Below are positions 56,260 through 64,000 of a DNA stretch of 64,000 nt, piece after piece. Source of the stretch: Candidatus Parabeggiatoa sp. nov. 2. GTDB lineage: Bacteria; Pseudomonadota; Gammaproteobacteria; Beggiatoales; Beggiatoaceae. The position numbers and the translations under genes are program-made. The notes beneath the pieces were generated by a model. That model saw only the letters and a program-made list of their open reading frames with translations. It did no database searches and was not told where the DNA came from. The stretch spans positions 5,951-69,950 of the forward strand of contig NBMI01000009.1 in NCBI GenBank assembly GCA_002085445.1, written 5' to 3'. How positions within the stretch are numbered: position 1 is the first letter of the stretch; each line of letters opens with the position of its first letter.

Positions 56260-57180
56260 ATGTTAACCAAACTACAACTAAAAAACTTTAAGAGTTTTAA
56301 AGACTCCGAACTGATATTAGGCCCATTAACTTTATTGGTGGGAACCAATGCTTCGGGCAAAACTAATATTCGAGATGCGTTGCGTTTTTTGCAAGGCCTT
56401 GCGCGTGGCTATACCCTAACTGAAGTTATCAGTGAAAAACGTGGTGATGGTGGAGAATTGCAATGGGTTGGCATTCGTGGTGGAACAAGAGAACTGATTT
56501 ATCAACAAAATCCCCGTTTTTCATTAGACATCTGTGCTGAATTAAATGGGCAAAGACTCGGTTATGACATAGAAATTCAAATTGAGCCGCAAAAAACGCC
56601 TAGATTATTTAATGAAATGGCACGCCTGGATGAAAAAATCGTTTTTGATGCCAACACAAGGGCCGGGCAATCAGCTTTACACTGTTCTCGTCTCGTGTCA
56701 CAAGCCCTTGACAACGGGGCAGAATTTTCACAAATAGCTGAATTATTTCACTTTTTTCGCGCAATGCGATTTTTAGACTTAAACCCAGAGGCGATGCGTT
56801 TACGTTCCTTAACCAATCAAACTACCTTAGGTGATCAGGGAGAAAATCTCGCCTCCGTCTTAAAAGCCATTTGTGTCGATTCAGCCAAAAAGCAAACGCT
56901 GATTGAATGGATACAAGCCTTAACGCCAATGGATGCCATCGATTTTGAATTTTATACGCATCCTTATACCGATGAAGTGCTACTTCTCTTAGTCGAAGGA
57001 AATGGGCAAAAAACTTCAATCTACAGTGCCTCTGATGGTATACTACGCTTTCTTGCCATGCTGGCGGCCTTATTCACGCCAGCGCCAGCACCGCTGTACT
57101 TTATTGAAGAAATAGAAAATGGTATTCACCCAACCCGCTTACATTTACTCATAGCATTACTAGAAAAAAAAAGCCGCTGA
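56260..57180 (+). CDS. SMC-like AAA ATPase, main part (frameshift at A9)
   Basis: This 306-codon frame opens MLTKLQLKNFKSFKDSEL and carries Walker A GTNASGKTN (about 28-36), the ABC-like signature region YSASDGILRFLAMLAAL (about 250-266) and Walker B LYFIEEIENGIHP (about 280-292). It belongs to the RecF/OLD-like AAA_21 ATPases often linked with DNA or phage defence. The frame ends at a run of nine A residues: with eight, it would continue KKAAEGIKIIATTHSPQ and give a complete protein of about 381 residues ending at 57,406. The gene is followed by a second ATPase of a different subgroup 160 bp later. Confidence 0.8.
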   Translation: MLTKLQLKNFKSFKDSELILGPLTLLVGTNASGKTNIRDALRFLQGLARGYTLTEVISEKRGDGGELQWVGIRGGTRELIYQQNPRFSLDICAELNGQRLGYDIEIQIEPQKTPRLFNEMARLDEKIVFDANTRAGQSALHCSRLVSQALDNGAEFSQIAELFHFFRAMRFLDLNPEAMRLRSLTNQTTLGDQGENLASVLKAICVDSAKKQTLIEWIQALTPMDAIDFEFYTHPYTDEVLLLLVEGNGQKTSIYSASDGILRFLAMLAALFTPAPAPLYFIEEIENGIHPTRLHLLIALLEKKSR

Positions 57181-57406
57181 AGGTATTAAAATCATAGCCA
57201 CTACCCATTCACCGCAATTATTAAGTTTAGTTCATGCCGAAACCCTTAAACATGCGGCGCTTATTTATCGGCTTGAAGATCAACCTGATAGTCGTATTAA
57301 ACGGATTTTAGAAATTCCAGAGGCGGTGCGGGTGATTGAAAAACAAAATCTTTCCGTATTACATGCCTCTGGTTGGTTTGAAGACATGATGGAATTGTTA
57401 TACTGA
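57181..57406 (+). pseudogene. displaced C-terminal part of the preceding ATPase
   Basis: In the frame shifted by one base this region encodes EGIKIIATTHSPQLLSLVHA, which contains the conserved switch His. It continues LIYRLEDQPDSRIKRILEIP and ends SGWFEDMMELLY with a TGA at 57,404-57,406. It has no start of its own. The natural length and ending of the combined product suggest that the A9 run is a sequencing error, a recent mutation or a slippage site. Confidence 0.78.
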
Positions 57407-57563
57407 AATTGACGGTTAAAATGTGGGCCAGGTTTTGAAATGATAAGTCTTGGTTTTGTTAATGGCCCTCAATTCAAAGCCATTTATTAGACATGCGGAT
57501 TAAGGAAAAAGGCGATAAATCGCCTACTACAAACTACAAACTACAAACTACAAACTACAAACT
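57407..57563. repeat. short gap with hairpin repeat and CTACAAA heptamers
   Basis: A degenerate GGGCCA...TGGCCC hairpin lies at about 57,423-57,467. One GGCGATAAATCGCC palindrome follows, and then five CTACAAA heptamers that run directly into the ATG of the next gene, leaving no room for a ribosome site. Confidence 0.65.
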
Positions 57564-58559
57564 ATGCGAATCAACAAAATACAACTCAAAAACTTTAAAG
57601 GATTTGATGAGAAAGAATTTCATTTTAATCCGCAATTTAATGTGCTGATTGGTGATAATGGTGCCGGCAAAACGGCGATTTTGGATGCGCTTGCTGTGAG
57701 TGTCGGCTCGTATTTGTTAGGGATTGGAGAGGCGCAAGCCAGATCAATTTATCAAGAGGATATCAGGCGCAAAGATTCCGGAGATTCGTTAGAGCCTCAA
57801 TTGCCGGTTATCGTTAGTAGCGAAGGTGAAATTGATGACCGAAAAATAAAATGGCAACGCAGTAAAACAAATTTCAAGGGTAGAACCACTGTCAAAGAGG
57901 CAAAGGAATTAATAGAGATTGCCAAATTTCACCGTCAACAAGTCAGTGATGGAAAGCCGGTTATTTTACCGGTCATTTCTTATCATCGCGCCGGCAGACT
58001 CTGGAAAGAACGGCGACAAACAGTTAACGCTCACCCAAAAGCTTCTCGCATGAGTGGCTATTTTAATAGTTTAAAACCGGCTTCGAGCAGTAAAATCTTT
58101 TCAGAATGGTTTAAAACGATGGAAATTGCCTCTATCCAGAAAGACACCACTCGCATTGAGGTTGTCAAAAACGCCATTATTAATTGTATCCCAGATTTAG
58201 AGGCGATTTTTTTTGATGTCATAGAAGAAACTTTAGTGACTGTCAAAATGGAGGCGGATAAACGACACAGCTTTCATTATGACTTATTAAGCGATGGTTT
58301 TAAAAATATGATCGGCATGGTTGCTGACATTGCCTATCGTTGCGTCACGCTGAATCCTCATATGAACGAACAAGCCTTGGCAAAAACTTATGGTGTTGTT
58401 TTAATTGATGAAATTGACCTGCTTATGCATAAAAAATGGAAAAAACGAGTGGTCAATGACTTAAAAAAGACTTTTCCCCAGATACAATTTATCGTCTCCA
58501 CCCATTCGCCTTTTATTGTAGAATCTCTACAAAGCGATGAAGTGCTCAATCTTGACTGA
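57564..58559 (+). CDS. SMC-like AAA ATPase (AAA_21 type), paralogue of 5,649-6,653
   Basis: This 331-residue protein opens MRINKIQLKNFKGFDEKEFH and has Walker A GDNGAGKT (about 30-37), the conserved IVLPVISYHRAGRLWKERR-type segment (about 135-153), Walker B VVLIDEIDLLMHK (about 277-289) and VSTHSPFIVESL (about 310-321). It aligns along its whole length with the gene at 5,649, including the SRMSGYFNSLKPASSSKIF region, and ends where that gene is frameshifted. ATPases of this kind often act with a nuclease partner, but none is adjacent here. The CTACAAA repeat abuts the start codon. Confidence 0.85.
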   Translation: MRINKIQLKNFKGFDEKEFHFNPQFNVLIGDNGAGKTAILDALAVSVGSYLLGIGEAQARSIYQEDIRRKDSGDSLEPQLPVIVSSEGEIDDRKIKWQRSKTNFKGRTTVKEAKELIEIAKFHRQQVSDGKPVILPVISYHRAGRLWKERRQTVNAHPKASRMSGYFNSLKPASSSKIFSEWFKTMEIASIQKDTTRIEVVKNAIINCIPDLEAIFFDVIEETLVTVKMEADKRHSFHYDLLSDGFKNMIGMVADIAYRCVTLNPHMNEQALAKTYGVVLIDEIDLLMHKKWKKRVVNDLKKTFPQIQFIVSTHSPFIVESLQSDEVLNLD

Positions 58560-58794
58560 TCAAAATCTTGTGGTTGCCCCCATCTTGTGGTTGCCCCCAT
58601 CTTGTGGTTGCCCCCATCTTGTGGTTGCCCTTTCGATTTCGGCAAAATACCTGAAAATTTATGATTCATTATTTATTATTGATGCCATGATATTTAACCT
58701 CACATCATGGAATACACATAATCCCCATTGCCGGTTCAACGTAAACCATAGATTGACAAACTGATATCGTCAAAAAACGATTAAGGAAAATACG
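58560..58794. repeat. 17-bp tandem repeat (four units) and leader of the FAKV gene
   Basis: ATCTTGTGGTTGCCCCC is repeated four times at 58,565-58,631, starting eight bases after the ATPase stop codon. The remainder is unique sequence leading to an AAGGAAA ribosome site at 58,783-58,789. Confidence 0.85.
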
Positions 58795-60834
58795 ATGATG
58801 ATTGCAAATACACAAGTTTTGCTCAACGGTTGGGTGAATGCTTTGTCTCTTGCCATAGCATTTTGCCTGTTGGTGGTTGGTGTTGCCTCTGCTCAGCAGA
58901 ACGGTGCTAATACTAATCCGGCGCCGGTGGAGAACACCCCAAGCCGCCATAAAATTGCCTTTGCCAAAATCACTGGCACGGTTGGTGAGTCTGAGAAAAC
59001 GGCCAGTTGCGTGATTGTTTGGTTAGCCAGCGAACCCAGCACTAAACCTATTTACTGTAGATATGAACTTGAGAAAAACGCAAAGTTTCTTCGAGATGAT
59101 GATAATGGTATTAATCCAGATAAAGTCGTCAATTTGTATTCTTCTCAGGATCAGAACGACTTTGAACAGAGAATCCAAGCTTGGTTTAAAAACAAACTCC
59201 AGTTGAACCTAGCTCAGAATGAGCTACAACTTATTGCTAAGTTGATGATGTCAAGCACTACGTTTTCTCCGAATAGCCTCTTTGCAATTCAACCGCCGGC
59301 ACGTTATGACGACTTCGTCTTACCTGACAGTTTACCTGCGAGTGATAAGACGAACGCTAAAGACAAGAAACTTGAAGAGTACAAAACATTTGCTGCCGAA
59401 GTACATCGTTTCATTCCAGAAAAGATGGCTGAGATAGCAGAAAATATACCAAATAATCCGGTGCCTACTACGGAGAGCACTCCAAACTTTCAAATTGCCT
59501 TTGCCAAAGTCTTAGACATGGTTGATAAGCCTGAGAAAACGGCCAGTTGCGTGATTGTTTTGTTAGCCAGCGAACCCAGCACTAAACCTATTTACTGTAG
59601 ATATGAACTTGAGAAAGACACAAACTTTCTTCGAGATGATGATAATGGTATTAATCCAGATAAAGTCGTCAATTTGTATTCTTCTCAGGATCAGAATGAC
59701 TTTGAACAGAGAATCCAAGCCTGGTTTAAAAACAAACTCCAGTTGAACTTAGCTCCTAATGAGCGACAACTTATTGCCAAGTTGATGTCAAGCAGTACGT
59801 TTTCTCCGAATAGCCTCTTTGTAATTCAACCGCCGGCACGTTATGAGTTCGTCTTACCTTACACTTTACCAGCGAGTGATAAGACGAACGCTAAAGAGAA
59901 GAGAGTTGAAGAGTACAAAACCTTTGTTGCCTCAGTACATGGTTTTATTCCGAAAAAGATGGCTGAGATAGCAGAAGATAATCCTAATCCAGCAATTACA
60001 AAGAACACCCTAAGCCTTAAAGTTGCCTTTGCCAAAGTCTTAGGCACGGTTCGTGAGTCTGGGGAAACCGCCAGTTGCGTTATTGTTTCGTCAACCGGCG
60101 CTCCTAGCGATAAAAATGTCTATTGTAGGTATAAATATCCGATAGAAGGCCTATTTTTTGATTCGGAAGACGGGCTAAATCTGTCGGTTGTCAAGTCGGA
60201 TTCGGTTCCTAATATCCAGAAACACTTCATTGATTGGTTTACAACCAAATATCCTCAGTATCATTACCTCATGATTAATGATGTGAACGAGATTTTGGCG
60301 TTTATGTCAAATGAGGCGCAAGAATTTCCTAAAGATAAAACGGTATTTGGTAAAAAGCCTGAAACGATCCTGTTGACAAAATTTGAGAGTTTAACTACGC
60401 CGCCTAGTCATCGGAATGACTTAAAAAATGCTCATCAAAACCAGTTTGCTTGGCTAGTACATCAAGCAATTGGAGGGATGATTGTTCCCAACTTGGATGA
60501 AACTCCGGCTAAAACGCCGCCGACTGATAACAAACTCGTAACATTAGAAAATGTCATTATTTGGTTAGGGCTTGGTATCGTTGTTATTGTCATATTGGCT
60601 CTATTATGGTTATTATTCTTCTTGGCTAAGAAAAATATCCATTTAGTGACTGAACTTTGCAATAATATTTTCTCGGCACCTGACAAGAAAAGTTCTCAAC
60701 GGCAAAAACAGGAAATCGACTCGGCGGCGTTGCGGCAAGATTTTGAGAAGCTCCGTGAAGAAGTGAAAAATGCGCGCTTAGAGCACAGAAAACTTGTTCA
60801 ACAAATCACGCACAAACCGGAGTCCAAACTTTAG
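58795..60834 (+). CDS. bitopic protein with three tandem FAKV modules, truncated C-terminus
   Basis: This 679-residue unrecognised protein has a signal sequence (about 1-35, AIAFCLLVVGVASAQQ). Three copies of the FAKV module follow (about 52-210, 232-390, 409-560). Each module opens (I/V)AFAK(I/V) and contains KTASCVIV, then YCRYE or YCRYKY, and a helical part (QRIQAWFKNKLQLNLA, ELQLIAKLM). Copies 1 and 2 are nearly identical in DNA, so that duplication is recent. A TM helix lies at about 586-612, followed by about 65 cytoplasmic residues. The frame stops at a CCAAACTTTAGTTTGG repeat that supplies ESKL and the TAG. The paralogue at 61,116 continues with a long coiled coil, so this copy is truncated. 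AAGGAAA supports the start. Confidence 0.78.
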   Translation: MMIANTQVLLNGWVNALSLAIAFCLLVVGVASAQQNGANTNPAPVENTPSRHKIAFAKITGTVGESEKTASCVIVWLASEPSTKPIYCRYELEKNAKFLRDDDNGINPDKVVNLYSSQDQNDFEQRIQAWFKNKLQLNLAQNELQLIAKLMMSSTTFSPNSLFAIQPPARYDDFVLPDSLPASDKTNAKDKKLEEYKTFAAEVHRFIPEKMAEIAENIPNNPVPTTESTPNFQIAFAKVLDMVDKPEKTASCVIVLLASEPSTKPIYCRYELEKDTNFLRDDDNGINPDKVVNLYSSQDQNDFEQRIQAWFKNKLQLNLAPNERQLIAKLMSSSTFSPNSLFVIQPPARYEFVLPYTLPASDKTNAKEKRVEEYKTFVASVHGFIPKKMAEIAEDNPNPAITKNTLSLKVAFAKVLGTVRESGETASCVIVSSTGAPSDKNVYCRYKYPIEGLFFDSEDGLNLSVVKSDSVPNIQKHFIDWFTTKYPQYHYLMINDVNEILAFMSNEAQEFPKDKTVFGKKPETILLTKFESLTTPPSHRNDLKNAHQNQFAWLVHQAIGGMIVPNLDETPAKTPPTDNKLVTLENVIIWLGLGIVVIVILALLWLLFFLAKKNIHLVTELCNNIFSAPDKKSSQRQKQEIDSAALRQDFEKLREEVKNARLEHRKLVQQITHKPESKL

Positions 60835-61115
60835 TTTGATCAAAGTAGTACAACGGATACAGTACAACGGATACTCGAAATAAACGGATAAAAAAACCTA
60901 AAAAAATTCCTAATTTTACAAAATTTATTAATTCCTAAAATCCGTTTATTTAGCTCCGCTGACCTACGGTTCGCGTATCCGTTGTACTTGGGCAGCTTAA
61001 CTTAATGGCATTGAGGCCAGCGTCCAAACTTGAAAAAATCAGTTTAGTCCAAAAATACGTACTTTCAGTACAATTTCAAAACAAATTTCTTCAACAAACC
61101 GTTAAGGAGAATACG
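60835..61115. repeat. repeat-containing gap between FAKV paralogues
   Basis: CGGATACAGTACAACGGATA / CTCGAAATAAACGGAT units (about 60,843-60,892), AATCCGTTTATTTAGCTCCG / TATCCGTTGTACT (about 60,938-60,990) and the CTTAACTTAATGGCATTGA element end (about 60,997-61,015) fill this gap. The open frame of the next gene begins inside that last repeat. Its first 37 codons are rejected in favour of the ATG at 61116. Confidence 0.7.
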
Positions 61116-63743
61116 ATGAAGACTGCAAATACACAAATTTTGCTCAAAGATTGGGTGAATGCTTTGTTCCAAGCAATCGCATTTTGCCTATTGTTATTGG
61201 GTTCTGTCGGGGTGGGTGTTGCCTATGCTCAGGAACAGGGACTAGCACAGAGTGCGGGAACGGGCACTCCAAGCCATGAAATTGCCTTTGCCAAAGTCTC
61301 AGACACGGTTGATAAGCCTGAGAAAACGGCCGGTTGCGTGATTGTTTGGTTAGCCAGCAAACCCGACACCAAACATATCTACTGTAGATATGAACTTGGG
61401 AAAAACGCAAAATTTCTTCGAGATAATGATATTGGCATCAATCTGTCTGATGTAAAGTTGTATCCTTCTCAGAATCAGACAAAATTTGAAGAGAAAATCC
61501 AAGCCTGGTTTAAAAAGAAACTCAAGTTGGAGAACCTGGCTCCGAATGAGCTACAACTTATTGCGGAGTTGATGTCAAGCACTGAGGAAACGTTTTCTCC
61601 GAATAGCCTATTTCCAATTCAACCGCCTACACGTTATGACTTCGTCTTACCTAACAGTTCACTTGCGAGTAATGAGAGGAAAGCTGGAGACAAGAAACTT
61701 GACTACAAAACCTTTGCAGCCGAAGTACATCGTTCTATTCCAAAAAAGATGGCTGAGATAGCTAACAAGGAAGCAAGTACTGCTAAACAGGTAGCTGCTA
61801 GTCAAGTCACGGCTGCTGATGATAAAACAGAAGCAGACAAAGTGGATAAGAAAGCGGCTGGCGAGGTTGATGAAGAAGCGGCTGATAATAAAGAGGCTAA
61901 GGAGACTGATGACAAAGCGAATGCTGACACCACACTGACTGACAACAAACTCAGCGAGCTTGAAGATACCATTGCTCAGTTATGGTTTGGCATTATTCTC
62001 GTTCCCGTTGTTATATTGGCTCTGTTAGGGTTTTTCTTGGCTAAGAAAAATACTCATTTAGTGACTGAACTTCGCAATGATATTTCCTCGGCACTTGACG
62101 AGAAAATTTATCAACTGCAAAAGCAACAGCAAATTGAGTATAAAACAACGTCACAGCAACATTTCGACAAGCTCCGTGACGAACTGAAAAATGTGCGCTT
62201 AGAGCCACTTGTTCAACAACTAACGCCGGAAAAACCGGAAGAACCGGCTATTTCCGCTCGCCCATCCAAACCAGAGTCAGAACCCACGCCGCCGCCAAGG
62301 CAATCAGAAGTCAAGGCGCAACTGGCGTCATCCAAACGAAATCAAGAACTAGAACAGGAGAAAAATCGACTAGAACACGACTTGAAGACTGCACAGAACC
62401 AACTGTCTTCAGAGCAAGAACAACGCGAACAGACCGATAAAACCCTAAAAGAAACCCTGGACAAACTGAATACGGCCACCAACAAACATCAACTAGCCCA
62501 CAATGCCTTAGAAGGCATAAGAACACAGCTTAACCAAGTCCTTGAAAACTCTCAACAAATGCCAGAATACGCTGAGGCAGAGAAAACATTGGACGGCCTG
62601 AAAACGGTCATCACACAATACACGGGCGAGAAGGATAAACGTGAAAAAGCCGACAAGGTATTAAAAGACATCCGCACTGAGCTAAACAAGGTTGTTAAAG
62701 CTAAATTAGCCGAAGACGAAGACGCTGAAAAAACCTTGGAATCCATCCAAACGGGTGTGAACACTGTCATTCGTACTTTGAGAACGAAAGACAAGGAACT
62801 GAAAACGCTCACTCAACATGAACAGGCCTTGCAGCAAGACGTTTTAACTGCTCTCATCCGTGAGCCGCTGGATGATTCAAAAGAATGGACCGAAAAACGA
62901 CTTGAAGAATTACGGACAGAAATCAATCAGTCCCTAGAAAAAACGAAGACAGAACGGGAGTCGCTCTCCCAACAATACGAAACAGAAAAGACGACACGTC
63001 AACTGCGAGATGTGGCCCTAGAAGAGGCCCAAACCGAACTGAAAACGCTCACTGAAAATCAACAAACATTGCAAAACGTGCTGCATGGCCGTTTTCGCCT
63101 CGTTAAACCAGAAAACATCGACTTCTCCCATTGGACAACGGCCCTAATAGAACAACAAGGAACTTGGCGTTGGGCACAACTGACACTGGTAGGAGAACTG
63201 TTGGCTTGCGAAACATCCGTCAAACAAATTAAAGAACAAGGCGACAAAAAAGCCCACGACATCCTAGCGACTTTAGAGCTAGACAAGCCTTTGGAACAGT
63301 GGAACACGTTAGTCGGCCACCTCTTTGAGTCCGATACGCAATTATGGAAAGCTTTACGGGATACAGATGGCGGCAAATGGCTCAACCGCTTATTGAGAGC
63401 CTCGGATTTGTTACAAGCCTACTTTAAACAGGAACAACAATTTGGTTTGTTATCTCAACACCTGTCCAATGTCTCTGGCATCTTACAGGCGGTGTGTGCC
63501 GAAATGGATGTACAATTGATAAAACCCCAATTGCTTGAAAAAGTCCCAGACGACATCCCAGAAAATAATTATCGCTACACCCCTTATAAGCTTTTCAAAA
63601 CGCTTGTGAAACCACAGGTACTAGAAAAACTCAAGACAGTGCCTAAGTTTGTAGTGGATATCGAAACTTATGGCTTTGTCACGGCTGATAACCCTAAACC
63701 CGATGTGCGAGTGTTTGTCAGCAGTCCTGCGGAATGGGAATGA
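61116..63743 (+). CDS. bitopic FAKV-module protein with long cytoplasmic coiled coil
   Basis: This 875-residue unrecognised protein has a signal sequence (about 15-42, AIAFCLLLLGSVGVGVAYAQ) and one FAKV module (about 54-210: IAFAKVSDTVDKPEKTAGCV, IYCRYELGKNAKFLRDND). A low-complexity Ala/Lys/Asp linker (about 220-280) leads to a TM helix (about 287-312). A cytoplasmic Pro-rich stretch (PSKPESEPTPPPRQSE) and a long heptad-rich coiled coil (about 400-655) follow. The conserved C-terminal domain (about 658-875: RFRLVKPENIDFSHWTTALI, QGTWRWAQLTLVGELLAC, FKTLVKPQVLEKL, FVVDIETYGFV) is shared with 46,745-50,053 and with the fragment at 46.0 kb. AAGGAG before the ATG at 61116 fixes the start. The architecture resembles a receptor: periplasmic sensing module, TM helix, signalling coil. 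Confidence 0.78.
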   Translation: MKTANTQILLKDWVNALFQAIAFCLLLLGSVGVGVAYAQEQGLAQSAGTGTPSHEIAFAKVSDTVDKPEKTAGCVIVWLASKPDTKHIYCRYELGKNAKFLRDNDIGINLSDVKLYPSQNQTKFEEKIQAWFKKKLKLENLAPNELQLIAELMSSTEETFSPNSLFPIQPPTRYDFVLPNSSLASNERKAGDKKLDYKTFAAEVHRSIPKKMAEIANKEASTAKQVAASQVTAADDKTEADKVDKKAAGEVDEEAADNKEAKETDDKANADTTLTDNKLSELEDTIAQLWFGIILVPVVILALLGFFLAKKNTHLVTELRNDISSALDEKIYQLQKQQQIEYKTTSQQHFDKLRDELKNVRLEPLVQQLTPEKPEEPAISARPSKPESEPTPPPRQSEVKAQLASSKRNQELEQEKNRLEHDLKTAQNQLSSEQEQREQTDKTLKETLDKLNTATNKHQLAHNALEGIRTQLNQVLENSQQMPEYAEAEKTLDGLKTVITQYTGEKDKREKADKVLKDIRTELNKVVKAKLAEDEDAEKTLESIQTGVNTVIRTLRTKDKELKTLTQHEQALQQDVLTALIREPLDDSKEWTEKRLEELRTEINQSLEKTKTERESLSQQYETEKTTRQLRDVALEEAQTELKTLTENQQTLQNVLHGRFRLVKPENIDFSHWTTALIEQQGTWRWAQLTLVGELLACETSVKQIKEQGDKKAHDILATLELDKPLEQWNTLVGHLFESDTQLWKALRDTDGGKWLNRLLRASDLLQAYFKQEQQFGLLSQHLSNVSGILQAVCAEMDVQLIKPQLLEKVPDDIPENNYRYTPYKLFKTLVKPQVLEKLKTVPKFVVDIETYGFVTADNPKPDVRVFVSSPAEWE

Positions 63744-64000
63744 ATAGACTGAATAGTACAACGGATACGCGAAATAAACGGATGAGTATCATGCACCTTT
63801 TGCGTCACTTGCGTGCGTTAATTTATAACTCTGTGAAACTCTGTGTAACTCCGTGTCTCTGTGCTGAATAATTTGAATTATGGGCCATGATTTAATTTAA
63901 AAACCTTCAAAACGTTTTATGGCCCCCAAATCAGAACATAACTACATGAAGATTAATGATTAATGATTAATGATTAATGATTAATGATTAATGATTAATG
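63744..64000. repeat. repeat block at the window end
   Basis: An ACAACGGATACGCGAAATAA-type unit is followed by the CTCTGTG repeat (about 63,830-63,865), an inverted GGGCCATGA...TTATGGCCC hairpin (63,882-63,925) and at least seven TTAATGA heptamers that run off the end of the window (from about 63,950). Confidence 0.75.

Noticed and set aside
56250-56260. Leaderless promoter of the ATPase gene at 56,260
   Set aside because: TATAAT is well placed, but no -35 box is found at the expected distance in the CACTACAAA repeat, so it was not listed as a promoter.
61005-61115. N-terminal extension of the FAKV protein at 61,116
   Set aside because: The first ATG belongs to a dispersed repeat end. The ATG at 61116 has AAGGAG upstream and matches the start of the paralogue at 58,795.

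Overview
The window looks like a piece of a large, repeat-rich gammaproteobacterial genome of the Beggiatoaceae type (giant sulfur bacteria: Beggiatoa, Thioploca, Thiomargarita). Tandem TAACTGA heptamers sit at or near gene starts, a trait I recall being reported for marine Beggiatoaceae. The long intergenic regions are filled with several families of short dispersed repeats, and there are broken mobile or defence genes and lineage-specific multi-copy proteins. Coding sequence is moderately AT-rich. I found no rRNA, tRNA or CRISPR array.

Layout. 1-8.7 kb is accessory: an Rpn-like PD-(D/E)XK protein, a frameshifted xisH with an intact xisI, a Uma2-family protein, an orphan C5 DNA methyltransferase, a group II intron RT remnant, an AAA ATPase and a membrane-anchored unknown. 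9.1-23.3 kb is a chaperone-like locus. It holds a frameshifted DUF3137 protein, three tandem paralogous TPR proteins (the middle one truncated) and an Hsp90-family protein on the minus strand, with a divergent GrpE-like and Hsp70-like pair on the plus strand. 24.0-31.2 kb holds a minus-strand GTPase conflict-type cassette: a zinc-ribbon/TM GTPase, a small 2-TM protein, a large GAP1-type protein, and further upstream a MoxR/McrB-like AAA ATPase. 32.7-41.6 kb holds two SCP2-like lipid-binding-fold proteins (one cytoplasmic, one with a signal peptide), a periplasmic adaptor and a very long RND transporter, suggesting envelope lipid or hydrophobic-compound transport. 42.3-43.8 kb is a PBP4-type carboxypeptidase. 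44.3 kb holds an antitoxin whose toxin is cut off by a repeat.

45.4-63.7 kb is the most unusual part. A 1,739-residue protein combines a signal sequence, a periplasmic segment resembling a degenerate vWA domain, one TM helix, a beta-rich region and a C-terminal Hsp70/actin-fold ATPase. Around it are three long bitopic proteins that share an unrecognised periplasmic cysteine-containing module (called the FAKV module here), a TM helix, a coiled coil and a conserved C-terminal cytoplasmic domain. A nearby pseudogene joins the start of the Hsp70-type protein to the end of a coiled-coil protein, so both types probably once stood side by side more than once. Two SMC-like AAA ATPases lie between them. 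I infer a membrane-spanning sensor/ATPase system that may work with the soluble Hsp70/GrpE/Hsp90/TPR set upstream. This is inferred from architecture and neighbourhood only.

A recurring theme is gene damage by short repeats and single-base changes in homopolymers. Repeats supply start or stop codons of several ORFs, and T7, T5 and A9 tracts coincide with frameshifts. Some of these could be assembly errors. A second theme is a roughly 350-bp structured element present as an inverted pair at 28.8 and 37.1 kb, each copy placed upstream of a large gene and carrying a near-consensus promoter.
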